NCBI GenBank assembly: GCA_964561215.1
Contig: CAZLOS010000003.1
Location: 67,637-131,636, forward strand
Length of the DNA: 64,000 bases
Reading direction: 5' to 3'
Source: JAJFUV01 sp964561215
GTDB taxonomy: Bacteria > Acidobacteriota > Terriglobia > Bryobacterales > Bryobacteraceae
In this document: piece after piece, positions 43,450 through 51,402 of the stretch
Layout of the letters: every line of letters starts with the position of its first letter
Position numbering within the stretch: the stretch's first letter is position 1
Notes under the pieces: model-generated
Told to the model about the DNA's origin: nothing
Databases searched by the model: none
What the model saw: the letters and a program-made list of their open reading frames with translations, nothing else
Translations under genes and position numbers: made by a program

Positions 43450-44729
43450 GGAAGGTCCTCCCCCACCGCGCGCTCCAGTTCGAAGAAACCGCGCAAAGCA
43501 TCGGCGCGCACGTCTACGGCCGCCAGTTGCATGTCGAGCAGCCGGCGTTGCTCGTTCAGCACGTCGAGCAGGCGCAGGTTGCCCAACCGGTAGGCGCCGC
43601 GAATCACCTCGACGTTCTTCTCGGCTTGCTCGATGGCCGTGCCGCTCAGCGCCCGCAGCGCGCCGATCGAATTCCGCCATCGCCGCCACGCCGAGGCGAC
43701 CTCAAGCGGGATGCTTCGATCCAGGTACTCCCGTCGCAACCGCGCGGCGCGCGCGCGGGCAACGCTGGCCTCGACATTCCCTCGGTTGCGCCCCTGCCCG
43801 GAGAGCGGAACCGCGACTCCCATGGCGAGGATGTTGTCGCGGTCCTTCAACGGCACGCGCGCGCCCGTATCATCGAGGCCGTAGGCATCAAAACGGGAAT
43901 AAATGCGGCTGTAACCGGCGGACACGGCAATGTTGGGACGCCCCTCGGCCAGCGTCAATTGCGTTTCCGCCCCGGCGTGCTTCTCGATGCAGCGCATCGC
44001 CTGCAAATCCGGCCGCGCGCGCAACGCTCGTGCACGCAGATCTTCTTCCTTGAACCGGTCGAGTTCCGGCATGGCGAACCACGCGAGCGTGCCGGGGTCC
44101 GATTCCTCTAAGCCCGCCAGCCGCGCCAGGTCGATTCGCGCCGCATCCTGCCGGCCTAACGTGGAAGCCCGCAATGCCTCCACCCGGCTTATCTCGACCG
44201 CAATCAGGTTCGCGTCCAGCGCGGCCGCATCGCCCTTCTCAACCCTCGCGCGCGTCAGCTCGAGCGAGCGCCGGTTGATCTCGATGAGCCGCTCGAACGC
44301 GCGCAGGCGTTCGGATTCGGAAACGAAATCCGCGTACCGGCTGGAAAGCTCGAAACGGAGCTGCCGGGCACGCTCGCCGTATTCGGCTTCGGCAAGAGCC
44401 AATTGCTGGCGGGCCACTTCCAGACGCCGAGACCGCTTACCGGCCGTTTCCAGCGTTTGGGATACTCCGACAGAGAACTGATTCTCTCCCGGGCTTCCCA
44501 GCGGATTGCCGCTCGCTCCGTTCACCTCGAGCGCCGGCGCCGGGCGCACGCCCGCTTGTCGTAACGCGCCTTTGGCTTCTTCCACCCTCTCGTGCATCGC
44601 CCGCAGCTCTCGGTTCTCACGCGCCGCCACCTCCAACAATTCGTTGAGCGTGGCCGGCGGAGCGGCTTCGGCCAGCGCCGCCGCGGATACGCACACCAGC
44701 GTCCTCGCCAACACCTTATGCAAATACAC
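43446..44729 (-). CDS. czcC: TolC-like outer-membrane channel of a CzcCBA efflux system
   Basis: 427 residues from GTG 44729, five bases after CGGAGG. A signal peptide (CVSAAALAEA) precedes two outer-membrane-efflux-protein repeats of long helices (e.g. TLNELLEVAARENRELRAMH and LEVARQQLALAEAEYGERAR) and beta strands such as NPLGSPGENQFSVGVSQTLE. It forms the outer-membrane exit of the pump. Followed by czcB with a four-base overlap and preceded by the His/Cys-rich gene 41 bases upstream. Confidence 0.92.
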   Translation of the reverse strand: MYLHKVLARTLVCVSAAALAEAAPPATLNELLEVAARENRELRAMHERVEEAKGALRQAGVRPAPALEVNGASGNPLGSPGENQFSVGVSQTLETAGKRSRRLEVARQQLALAEAEYGERARQLRFELSSRYADFVSESERLRAFERLIEINRRSLELTRARVEKGDAAALDANLIAVEISRVEALRASTLGRQDAARIDLARLAGLEESDPGTLAWFAMPELDRFKEEDLRARALRARPDLQAMRCIEKHAGAETQLTLAEGRPNIAVSAGYSRIYSRFDAYGLDDTGARVPLKDRDNILAMGVAVPLSGQGRNRGNVEASVARARAARLRREYLDRSIPLEVASAWRRWRNSIGALRALSGTAIEQAEKNVEVIRGAYRLGNLRLLDVLNEQRRLLDMQLAAVDVRADALRGFFELERAVGEDLP

Positions 44730-44770
44730 AAATACCTCCGTTGTTCTGATTTCCCGCTATTTCCGCGAGA

Positions 44771-45067
44771 TCAGGCTTTGGGAGGGTGGTATACGGCGGA
44801 GGGCGTTCGCATGGGCGGGTCTAAGTCGGTGAGGGTCACCGTCTCTGCCAGGTCCGCCGGCTCAGGCACCGCAACGGCGGCGGCGACAACGATGTGGGTA
44901 CAGCAGCAAATGCAATGATCGTGCGACTGATGGATCCGCATGTCGTTACCCGGCATGCGAAAGCTCTCGAAATGATCATGCGAAGAGAATTCGCAGGCAA
45001 CCACGTCCCCGCCCATAACCAGCAGCAGAAGAAGCGCTACCAGCCGATATGCGACCCTGCGATTCAT
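44771..45067 (-). CDS. Small His/Cys-rich membrane or periplasmic protein heading the czcCBA operon
   Basis: 98 residues from ATG 45067 (a longer frame to 45121 lacks support). A hydrophobic N-terminal segment (YRLVALLLLLVMGGDVVA) acts as signal or anchor. It is followed by a potential metal site: Cys25, SSHDHFESF (His30, His32), His46, then SHDHCICCCTH with His49, His51, Cys52, Cys54-56 and His58. The tail is Pro-rich. Placement 41 bases ahead of czcC on the same strand suggests a metal sensor, chaperone or periplasmic buffer for the pump. I do not recognise a named family; similar short peptides with a CCCTH-type core seem to occur next to RND pumps in related bacteria, but this is from memory. 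Confidence 0.62.
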   Translation of the reverse strand: MNRRVAYRLVALLLLLVMGGDVVACEFSSHDHFESFRMPGNDMRIHQSHDHCICCCTHIVVAAAVAVPEPADLAETVTLTDLDPPMRTPSAVYHPPKA

Positions 45068-45116
45068 CAAGATTAGAGCGTAGCATACTGCTTTGGGTAC
45101 CCGATTTGCGCACAAG

Positions 45117-45144
45117 TTCACGCTGACACGGCACTTGCTATACT
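45117..45144 (+). promoter_or_regulatory. Putative promoter of the second Gfo/Idh pair
   Basis: TTCACG (45117-45122) and TATACT (45139-45144) with a 16-base spacer, 21 bases before the start codon at 45166. GGAGG (45157-45161) four bases ahead of the ATG is the ribosome binding site. Confidence 0.45.
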
Positions 45145-45165
45145 GATCCTCTCTCCGGAGGCCAT

Positions 45166-46389
45166 ATGTCCAAGCAAGAGAACCAAAGCATCGACCGCCG
45201 CAACCTTCTGCGGACAGCCGCGGGCGGCATGCTGATCCTCAAGCCGGAAACCGTTTTCGGCACGCAGGCCAACTCGACCGTCGAAGTCGGCCTGGTAGGC
45301 TGCGGAGGTCGCGGTAACTGGATCGCGCCGTTCTTCCCCGAGTTCACCGGCGCGCGATTGGTGGCCGTAGCCGATGTAGTGAAGGCCAGGCTCGAACCCA
45401 CGCGCGAGAAACTCCAGGTCTCGCCGTCGCGCGCTTACCACGGCCCGGACGCCTATAGGGAGCTGGCAAACTCGAAGCTCGACGCCGTGGTGATCGAGAC
45501 GCCCACCTACTTCCATCCCATGCAGGCCGCGGCCGCCGTGGATGCAGGCAAGCACGTCTTCTGCGCCAAGCCCATTGCCGTGGATGTCCCCACCAGTAAG
45601 GAGTTCCTTGCGAGCGGCAAGAAAGCCCGGAGCAAGAACCTCAGCTTCTGGGTGGACTTCCAGAGCCGCGCGCGCCCGGTGTTCCAGGAGGCGGTCGAAC
45701 GTATCCGGCGCGGCGACATCGGCAAGATCGCCGTGGCACAGGTCCTCTACTACGCCGGCCGGCCGTGGAAGAACCGCGAGACCGCCGGGATGGATCCCGA
45801 ACAGAAGCGTATGGCGCTCTGGTTCGGCGACCGCGTCATCAGCGGCGACATCATCGTGGAGCAGAACATCCACGTCATCGACATGGCCAACTGGTACCTC
45901 GGCGCGCACCCGCTGAAGGCCAATGGCACGGGCGGGCGCACCGAATGGACCGGAACGCCGTATGATTACGGCGACGCCTGGGACCACTTCACGGTCAACT
46001 ACTGGTACCCGAACAACGTCCACGCCAGCTTCAGCTCCAACCAACTGACACGCCTGTTCTCCGACCTCTGCGTGCGCTGCTTCGGCGCATTCGGCTGCGC
46101 CGACACGCATTACGGCGGGCTGGTCCGCATCGCCAGCGAGCGCGAAGGCAAAACCTGGCAGGGTGCCGAGAAGGACGATACGTTCAAGGGCGGCTGCATC
46201 ACGAACGTGAAGAACTTCATCGACAGCATCCGCGCCGGCAAGCCCATCAACAATGCGGCCGTAGCCGTGGACAGCAACCTCACCGGCATCCTGGGCCGCA
46301 TGGCGGCTTACCAGGAGCGCACCGTGACCTGGGACGAGATGCTCGCCTCAACCGAGCGGTGGGAGTTGAACCTCAAGCTGAACTGGTAG
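45166..46389 (+). CDS. Gfo/Idh/MocA family oxidoreductase with Tat leader and AKP motif
   Basis: 407 residues. The leader IDRRNLLRTAAGGMLI is a twin-arginine type. The nucleotide-binding strand is GLVGCGGRGNWIAPF. The family's EKP motif reads CAKPIAVD: Glu is replaced by Ala while the catalytic Lys remains, a form I recall from one acidobacterial/planctomycete subfamily. The C-terminal domain has SGDIIVEQNIHVIDMANWYL with the conserved His/Asp. It probably acts in the periplasm with bound NAD(P). The gene lies 30 bases before a cytoplasmic-type Gfo/Idh gene, the same pairing as at 7475-9733. Substrate unknown. Confidence 0.84.
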   Translation: MSKQENQSIDRRNLLRTAAGGMLILKPETVFGTQANSTVEVGLVGCGGRGNWIAPFFPEFTGARLVAVADVVKARLEPTREKLQVSPSRAYHGPDAYRELANSKLDAVVIETPTYFHPMQAAAAVDAGKHVFCAKPIAVDVPTSKEFLASGKKARSKNLSFWVDFQSRARPVFQEAVERIRRGDIGKIAVAQVLYYAGRPWKNRETAGMDPEQKRMALWFGDRVISGDIIVEQNIHVIDMANWYLGAHPLKANGTGGRTEWTGTPYDYGDAWDHFTVNYWYPNNVHASFSSNQLTRLFSDLCVRCFGAFGCADTHYGGLVRIASEREGKTWQGAEKDDTFKGGCITNVKNFIDSIRAGKPINNAAVAVDSNLTGILGRMAAYQERTVTWDEMLASTERWELNLKLNW

Positions 46390-46419
46390 CGGCCCGCGGC
46401 GCGGTGCGACACTGGTTGC

Positions 46420-47427
46420 ATGCGCGAAAAGGTCCGTTGGGGAGTTCTGGGTGTGGCGAAGATCGCCACAGAAAAGGTGATCCCTGCGATGCAGCGGGGC
46501 GCGTGGAGCGAAGTCGTGGCTATCGCCTCGCGCGACGGCGAGAAGGCGTACCGGGCCGCCAGTGAACTGGGCATTCCGAAGGCATACGCGTCCTACGACG
46601 AACTGCTTGAGGACCCCGCCGTGGAGGCCATCTACAATCCGCTGCCCAACCATCTGCACCTGAAATGGTCGGCCAAGGCCGCCGTGGCGGGCAAGCACGT
46701 ACTCTGTGAGAAGCCCATCACTATGAATGTCGCCGAGTGCCGCGAGTTGATTCAGGTGCGCGACCGCACCGGTGTCAAAGTCGGCGAAGCATTCATGGTC
46801 CGTACGCACCCGCAGTGGCTGCGCGCGCGGGAAATGGTGCGGGCGGGAGTGATCGGACGCCTGCGCGCGATCATCGGCGCGTTCAGTTACTGCAATCTCG
46901 ATCCCCGGAACATTCGCAACATCGTGGAGTTTGGCGGTGGTGGATTGATGGACATCGGGTGCTACCCCATCACGTCCTCTCGCTTTTTGTTCGAGGAAGA
47001 GCCGTCGCGCGTGGTAAGCCTGGTGGAACGGGACCCCACTATGGGCACGGACCGTCTGGCGTCGGCCATCTTGGAGTTTCCCTCCGGCCAAGCAGTTTTC
47101 AACTGCGGCACGCAGCACGTGCCCTACCAGCGAATGCAGCTTCTCGGTACCGAAGGCCGCATTGAAATCGAGATTCCGTTCAATGCACCGCCCGACCGTC
47201 CCTGCCGCATTTTCATCGACAACGGCGCCGACGTCGCGGGCACCGGCATGCGCACGGAGCAATTCCCTGTGTGCGATCAGTACACCATCCAGGGGGACGA
47301 GTTTTCTCGTGCTATTCGCGAAGACACCGAAGTTCCGGTACCGCTCGAAAATGCGCTGCGGAACATGGCGGTGATCGACGCGCTGTTCCGCTCGGCGCAA
47401 ACCGGCAAGTGGGAAACGCCGGAATGA
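46420..47427 (+). CDS. Gfo/Idh/MocA family oxidoreductase (dimeric dihydrodiol/xylose dehydrogenase-like)
   Basis: 335 residues without signal peptide. The N-terminal strand is WGVLGVAKIATEKVIPAM, the catalytic motif LCEKPITM, and the C-terminal domain has FGGGGLMDIGCYPITSSRF and RMQLLGTEGRIEIE. The GVAKIA variant of the nucleotide loop and the GGGLMDIGCY segment are typical of the branch with NADP-dependent D-xylose 1-dehydrogenases and dihydrodiol dehydrogenases. It probably oxidises an aldose in the cytosol. It converges on the SagB-like gene with a 43-base gap that holds only a weak GGGG/CCCC hairpin. Confidence 0.86.
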   Translation: MREKVRWGVLGVAKIATEKVIPAMQRGAWSEVVAIASRDGEKAYRAASELGIPKAYASYDELLEDPAVEAIYNPLPNHLHLKWSAKAAVAGKHVLCEKPITMNVAECRELIQVRDRTGVKVGEAFMVRTHPQWLRAREMVRAGVIGRLRAIIGAFSYCNLDPRNIRNIVEFGGGGLMDIGCYPITSSRFLFEEEPSRVVSLVERDPTMGTDRLASAILEFPSGQAVFNCGTQHVPYQRMQLLGTEGRIEIEIPFNAPPDRPCRIFIDNGADVAGTGMRTEQFPVCDQYTIQGDEFSRAIREDTEVPVPLENALRNMAVIDALFRSAQTGKWETPE

Positions 47428-47470
47428 TGGGGCTCTCCCCGGACTCACAATGTGGTGCGGCAGCGCGCCG

Positions 47471-48127
47471 CTACTTCTTCGGATACCCGACCGATTGCGC
47501 GTAGACGACCCGCTGCTCCGGACGCAGCTTCAGCGCCTTTGCCAACCCTTCCTTATCGGCTGAAGCGCGCAGCACCGTCGCCAGTCCCTCCGAGGCGCAG
47601 AACAGGTACACGTTCTGCGCGATGGCCCCGGCGGCGAAGCTCGCGAATCCGATCTTCTCCTCCGGTTTAGCCCGTGCGTATTTGAACCGTGCCTGGTCCT
47701 CGACGTAGACCAGGTTCAACGCGGCTTCGGCCACGAACGACTGCGAGCCCGTCTTCGCGCGCATGTCCCCGGCGGCGACCGGGCTCAAACGGTGCGGCAC
47801 CGGCTCGTACAGATACACGCCGTCCGGCAGCGCCACGTACAGGTCGATCTCCTGCGAGTTCATGGCCGAAGGCGCGGTGCGCCGCCCGTCCGGACGGCTC
47901 ACGCCGCACGCCGCCCAAAGCATATTGGAGAGTGTCTGCGCGGACAGCTTCTCCTGACTGAATCCGCGGGTGCTCTTTCTCTCCTTCAATGCCTGCATGA
48001 GCGGCTTGCCGCCCTCCATGCGGGGCTTGGGCAGCACGATGGGCTTGAGATCCTGCGCGACGCAAGGCGTCAGAATGGCGAGCGACAGGAACACCGGCGC
48101 GCACAACCGGCTCGAATGAGCACGCAT
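47471..48127 (-). CDS. Exported SagB/ThcOx-type nitroreductase-like flavoprotein
   Basis: 218 residues. A signal peptide (VFLSLAILTPCVAQ) precedes the nitroreductase fold: LMQALKERKSTRGFS (FMN-phosphate Arg/Ser region), LSNMLWAACGVSRPDGRRTA, PSAMNSQEIDLYVALPDGVY, and AGAIAQNVYLFCASEGLAT followed by RPEQRVVYAQSVGYPK. SagB/ThcOx dehydrogenases use FMN, and some oxidise azoline rings in peptides; simpler members like this one are uncharacterised. Export across the inner membrane is unusual for an FMN enzyme. It ends a minus-strand series and lies 17 bases after the TlpA-like gene. Confidence 0.8.
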   Translation of the reverse strand: MRAHSSRLCAPVFLSLAILTPCVAQDLKPIVLPKPRMEGGKPLMQALKERKSTRGFSQEKLSAQTLSNMLWAACGVSRPDGRRTAPSAMNSQEIDLYVALPDGVYLYEPVPHRLSPVAAGDMRAKTGSQSFVAEAALNLVYVEDQARFKYARAKPEEKIGFASFAAGAIAQNVYLFCASEGLATVLRASADKEGLAKALKLRPEQRVVYAQSVGYPKK

Positions 48128-48144
48128 ATTCAGCTCCTCAGGGG

Positions 48145-49395
48145 CTACTCGTTGAGTGCTTCCTGGATGCGCTCGGTGAGCATGTCGACGAAGCGCTCGG
48201 GGACGTAGCCGTTAAAGCGGCTGAAAACTTCGCCGCGCTTACCGAAGATGACGGTCGTCGGGATCGAGGAAACGCGCAACGCCGCCGACAGCCCATCTTC
48301 AAAATAGACGTCCTTGGACCACTTGGACTCGTCCAGAAACGGTTCCACTAATCCGCGATCCTCGTCCGTGTTAACAGAGAGGAACACGACGTCGGAGCGG
48401 TTCTTGAAGCGTTGCTTCACCTGGTCGTAAAGCGGATGCTGGCCCCGGCACGGGCCGCACCAGGTTGCCCAGAAATCCAGGATCAGCACCTTGCCCTTCA
48501 GCGACGCGAGCGCCAGCTTGTCGCCCTTCACCCCGGAAAGAGTGAATTCAATGGGATTGGTGACATTCGCATTGGGATCAAGCTGACGGAGTTTCAAGCG
48601 CCGCTCGGCCAGTTGCGCGGTGGTGCGATCGTACGCGGCCAGCACCAGATCGCCCAGCCCCGCGTCGCCGCCTTTCACTTTCCGGTAGGCTTCGCCCAGA
48701 CGGGCGCGATCGCGTGTGCGCTCGGCTTCGCTTCGATGTGGATCGTTGATCATGAAAGCGTCGGCCAGATGCAGCAGGGCCTCCTCGGGCTTGCCCGAGC
48801 GTTCCAGCCAGCGAGCGATCTCCCGCGCGGATTCCGAGGTGGGGTACGCCTGGTAGCTGTCGCGAGCCCGGTCGAGTGCTTCCGCCAGCTTGTTCAGGTT
48901 GCCCAGCGAGCGCGCCTGGTAAACCAGCGCCTTGCCGCGCGTGCGGTCGATCTCTTCGCGCTTTTGCCCTTCTTCGCGCGCGGACGAGGTTTTCTCCTTC
49001 TCCAGGGCCGCCAGCGCCTGCTCCAGGCGCCGCGCATATCCGAGCGCCTTTTCGGCGTTCGCCTTGTCGTCCAGCACCAGCAAGGCGCGCGTTACGCTTT
49101 CGAGGATTGGCACATCCGCAGGTTCGCGCTGGAGCACACGCTCGCCGTAAAGCGCGATGCGCCGGTTGTCCTTGGCCTCCGAGGCCGCTTTGAGCAATGC
49201 CAGTTCGATGTCATTGCGGCGCGCGGCCTTGGGATACTTCGCAAGATACCCCTCCAGCGCATGCGTCATTTCCATGGGGCTGGACCCAGCCTCGCCCACT
49301 GCCTGCCGCAGGGCCGCCTGTTCGGCGTCGGATTTCGGGGTCTGCGCGCCGGCGAGCAACGCGCCGGCAAAAAGTAGCGTGTAAAGAGATTTCAT
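48145..49395 (-). CDS. Exported TlpA-type thiol-disulfide oxidoreductase with N-terminal helical repeats
   Basis: 416 residues from ATG 49395, with signal peptide MKSLYTLLFAGALLAGAQ. Residues about 25-260 are helical and TPR-like (ALLHLADAFM, ALGYARRLEQALAALEKE). The C-terminal 150 residues are a thioredoxin fold of the TlpA/ResA type: LASLKGKVLILDFWATWCGP, active site WCGPC, then VVFLSVNTDEDRGLVEPF and the cis-Pro strand SSIPTTVIF. It probably reduces disulfides in the periplasm. The start overlaps the upstream unknown gene by four bases (49392-49395). The helical part may hold a partner protein. Confidence 0.85.
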   Translation of the reverse strand: MKSLYTLLFAGALLAGAQTPKSDAEQAALRQAVGEAGSSPMEMTHALEGYLAKYPKAARRNDIELALLKAASEAKDNRRIALYGERVLQREPADVPILESVTRALLVLDDKANAEKALGYARRLEQALAALEKEKTSSAREEGQKREEIDRTRGKALVYQARSLGNLNKLAEALDRARDSYQAYPTSESAREIARWLERSGKPEEALLHLADAFMINDPHRSEAERTRDRARLGEAYRKVKGGDAGLGDLVLAAYDRTTAQLAERRLKLRQLDPNANVTNPIEFTLSGVKGDKLALASLKGKVLILDFWATWCGPCRGQHPLYDQVKQRFKNRSDVVFLSVNTDEDRGLVEPFLDESKWSKDVYFEDGLSAALRVSSIPTTVIFGKRGEVFSRFNGYVPERFVDMLTERIQEALNE

Positions 49396-50021
49396 TGCGT
49401 GGACTTCGGGACCTCTCCGAGGAAGGCGGCCGCCAGCACCTCCGCCCGTTCGCGCGCCATGTGCAAGTAGCTTTCGTTCTTGCGAACCCGGTCGAGCAAC
49501 GGCAGGAACTGCTTTTCGGCAACGATCCGCTTGCGGTCCCACCAGGATTGCAGCCGCAGCAGCGCCTGGTTTACGCCGAGCTTGTCGAACCGCACCGCGC
49601 GTTCGAGGTCGATGAAAAGCTGCTCTGTCTCGATCACCCGCTCGAACCAATCCGCGAGCAGCGCGCCGTCCTGGTCTACCGTATAGTTGAACTTGGTTTC
49701 GTAAACCTCACGGCCCTGCTCGAAGCGGAAAGTCTTGGCGCCCATGTTGGCCACCTTGAGACCGCTTTCGAGCGGGCGCTTGAAGCGATCGAGCTTTTCC
49801 ACGGTGGCGAAGATCGCGTCGGCATCGGCCGGGGCCAACTGGAATTTGATGGGATTCTCGTCGTCGACGGCTTCCTTGTAAACGACGCGGCCATCCCTTT
49901 CGACAGTGATGGCAACGAAGGCCGGTGTACTGCCGGGAAACGTCTTCGTGTAGACGATGCGGGGCGGCGGATCCGCGGCGAAAGCCGTCATGACCGCGAA
50001 AATGGCAATGAGCAATCTCAT
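49392..50021 (-). CDS. Exported protein of unknown function between ruvC and tlpA-like genes
   Basis: 209 residues from ATG 50021, chosen over GTG 50027 because GGGAG lies 8 bases upstream of the ATG. Signal peptide MRLLIAIFAVMTAFA. The mature part begins with a beta-rich segment (RIVYTKTFPGSTPAFVAITV, GRVVYKEAVDDENPIKFQL) and ends with long charged helices (WFERVIETEQLFIDLERAV). No cysteine is visible in the mature chain and no family is recognised; it looks lineage-specific. It overlaps tlpA by four bases, and its ATG lies immediately upstream of the ruvC stop region, so it belongs to the same transcript. Confidence 0.72.
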   Translation of the reverse strand: MRLLIAIFAVMTAFAADPPPRIVYTKTFPGSTPAFVAITVERDGRVVYKEAVDDENPIKFQLAPADADAIFATVEKLDRFKRPLESGLKVANMGAKTFRFEQGREVYETKFNYTVDQDGALLADWFERVIETEQLFIDLERAVRFDKLGVNQALLRLQSWWDRKRIVAEKQFLPLLDRVRKNESYLHMARERAEVLAAAFLGEVPKSTQ

Positions 50022-50023
50022 CG

Positions 50024-50515
50024 TCACGCTCCCAGGCGCTCGGTCACCGCAGCGCGCGTGGCATGGCAGATGGCCACAGCGAGCGCGTCGGCGGCATCCT
50101 CGCTTTCGATAGGCTTATCCAGGGCAAGTAGCGACCGCACCATCAACTGCACCTGATGCTTTTCGGCGCGTCCATAGCCCACGACGCTCGTCTTGATTGC
50201 GAGCGGCGAATATTCGCCGAGCGGCAGTTTCGCTTCGGCCACCGCCAACAACACCACACCGCGCACATGCGCGAGCTTCAACGCCGTTTTCGCGTTCACG
50301 GCGTGAAACACTTCTTCCACCGCCGCGGCCTCGGGCCGATGCGTCTGGATCAGGTCCCGGAGTTCGCTCGCGATGCGCTCCAGACGGATTTGCAGAGGAT
50401 CGCGCGGAGAGGTGCGAATCACCCCGAACGCGATCGCGCGGTGCCGGCCTCCGTCGCTCGAGATCACTCCGTACCCCGTGCGCTCGGTACCGCAATCGAT
50501 GCCGAGAACACGCAT
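50024..50515 (-). CDS. ruvC: Holliday junction endodeoxyribonuclease RuvC
   Basis: 163 residues from ATG 50515. The four catalytic acids are in place: Asp7 in LGIDCGTERTGYG, Glu in AVEEVFHAVNAKTALKL, and the two Asp of ESEDAADALAVAICH. The basic YGRAEKHQVQLMV segment contacts DNA. RuvC cuts four-way junctions during recombination repair, normally with RuvAB. It lies 19 bases after yebC, the usual partner. RuvA and RuvB are not in the window. Confidence 0.96.
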   Translation of the reverse strand: MRVLGIDCGTERTGYGVISSDGGRHRAIAFGVIRTSPRDPLQIRLERIASELRDLIQTHRPEAAAVEEVFHAVNAKTALKLAHVRGVVLLAVAEAKLPLGEYSPLAIKTSVVGYGRAEKHQVQLMVRSLLALDKPIESEDAADALAVAICHATRAAVTERLGA

Positions 50516-50534
50516 CTCGACTGGCCCGCCCAGC

Positions 50535-51278
50535 TCAGGCGAGCGCTTCCATCTCCTTCTCGTCGATGTCGAAGTTTGAGTACACGCTCTGCACATCGTC
50601 GTGGTCCTCGAGCAGTTCGCTCAACTTCAACATCGTCTGGGCGTTCTTACCTTCGAGCTTCACCGTCGTCATCGGCAGCATGGCGATTTCGGCGGAAGCT
50701 GTCTCGATCTTCGCCTTCTGTATCGCTTCCAGCACGGCTAAGTGCGCATCGGGAGCCGACAGCACCTCCCAATTGAGTCCATCGTTGCGGATGTCGTCGG
50801 CGCCGGCATCAAGAACGATGGCCATCAAATCGTCCTCGCTGATCTTGCTCATGTCGATGAGCACCTGACTCTTCCGTTCGAACATGCGCGAAACGCTGTT
50901 CTGCTCGCCCAACTTCCCGCCGTACTTGGTGAAAATGTGCCGGATCTCGCTCACTGTACGGTTACGGTTGTCCGTCGCCACCTTTACCAACACCCCTGCG
51001 CCGCCGGGACCGTACCCTTCAAAGGTGACCTCCTCGATCTGTCCCCCGCCGAGCTCGCCCGTGCCGCGCTGGATGGCGCGCTTGATGTTATCGGCCGGCA
51101 TGCTGACTGCCTTCGCGGCCAGGATCGCCGTACGTAACCTGGGATTCGAATCCGGGTCGCCGCCGCTTCGGGCGGCGATGGCTATTTCCTTGATAATGCG
51201 CGTGAAACTCTTCCCGCGCTTAGCGTCCAAGGCGGCCTTCTTGTGCTTGATGGTCGCCCATTTCGAATGGCCTGACAT
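50535..51278 (-). CDS. yebC: YebC/PmpR family protein (translation/transcription regulator)
   Basis: 247 residues from ATG 51278. The family start MSGHSKWATIKHKKAALDAK is intact, followed by GGDPDSNPRLRTAI, GYGPGGAGVLV, TDNRNRT and GADDI. YebC proteins were described as DNA-binding regulators and more recently linked to relief of ribosome stalling at proline runs. The gene is the first of a minus-strand series yebC-ruvC-(unknown)-tlpA-sagB. Divergent from the glycosidase-like gene with 124 bases between. Confidence 0.96.
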   Translation of the reverse strand: MSGHSKWATIKHKKAALDAKRGKSFTRIIKEIAIAARSGGDPDSNPRLRTAILAAKAVSMPADNIKRAIQRGTGELGGGQIEEVTFEGYGPGGAGVLVKVATDNRNRTVSEIRHIFTKYGGKLGEQNSVSRMFERKSQVLIDMSKISEDDLMAIVLDAGADDIRNDGLNWEVLSAPDAHLAVLEAIQKAKIETASAEIAMLPMTTVKLEGKNAQTMLKLSELLEDHDDVQSVYSNFDIDEKEMEALA

Positions 51279-51402
51279 GTGAAACCTCTCAAAGGGTAGG
51301 AAAACCAGGGTTTCCGGGAACCCAACCACCGAGGATAGCAGAATGAGGTTGTTTGCTCAACCATATGTTTCAGTTCCGGCCGGACTGCTAATCTGAAGGA
51401 GC

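Noticed and set aside
45095..45102. GGGTACCC palindrome between the divergent His/Cys-peptide and Gfo/Idh genes as an operator
   Set aside because: Eight bases only, no second copy nearby; a chance palindrome cannot be excluded.
50025..50027. GTG start for the unknown exported gene overlapping the ruvC stop (GTGA)
   Set aside because: The GGGAG site would be only one or two bases away; ATG 50021 has suitable spacing.
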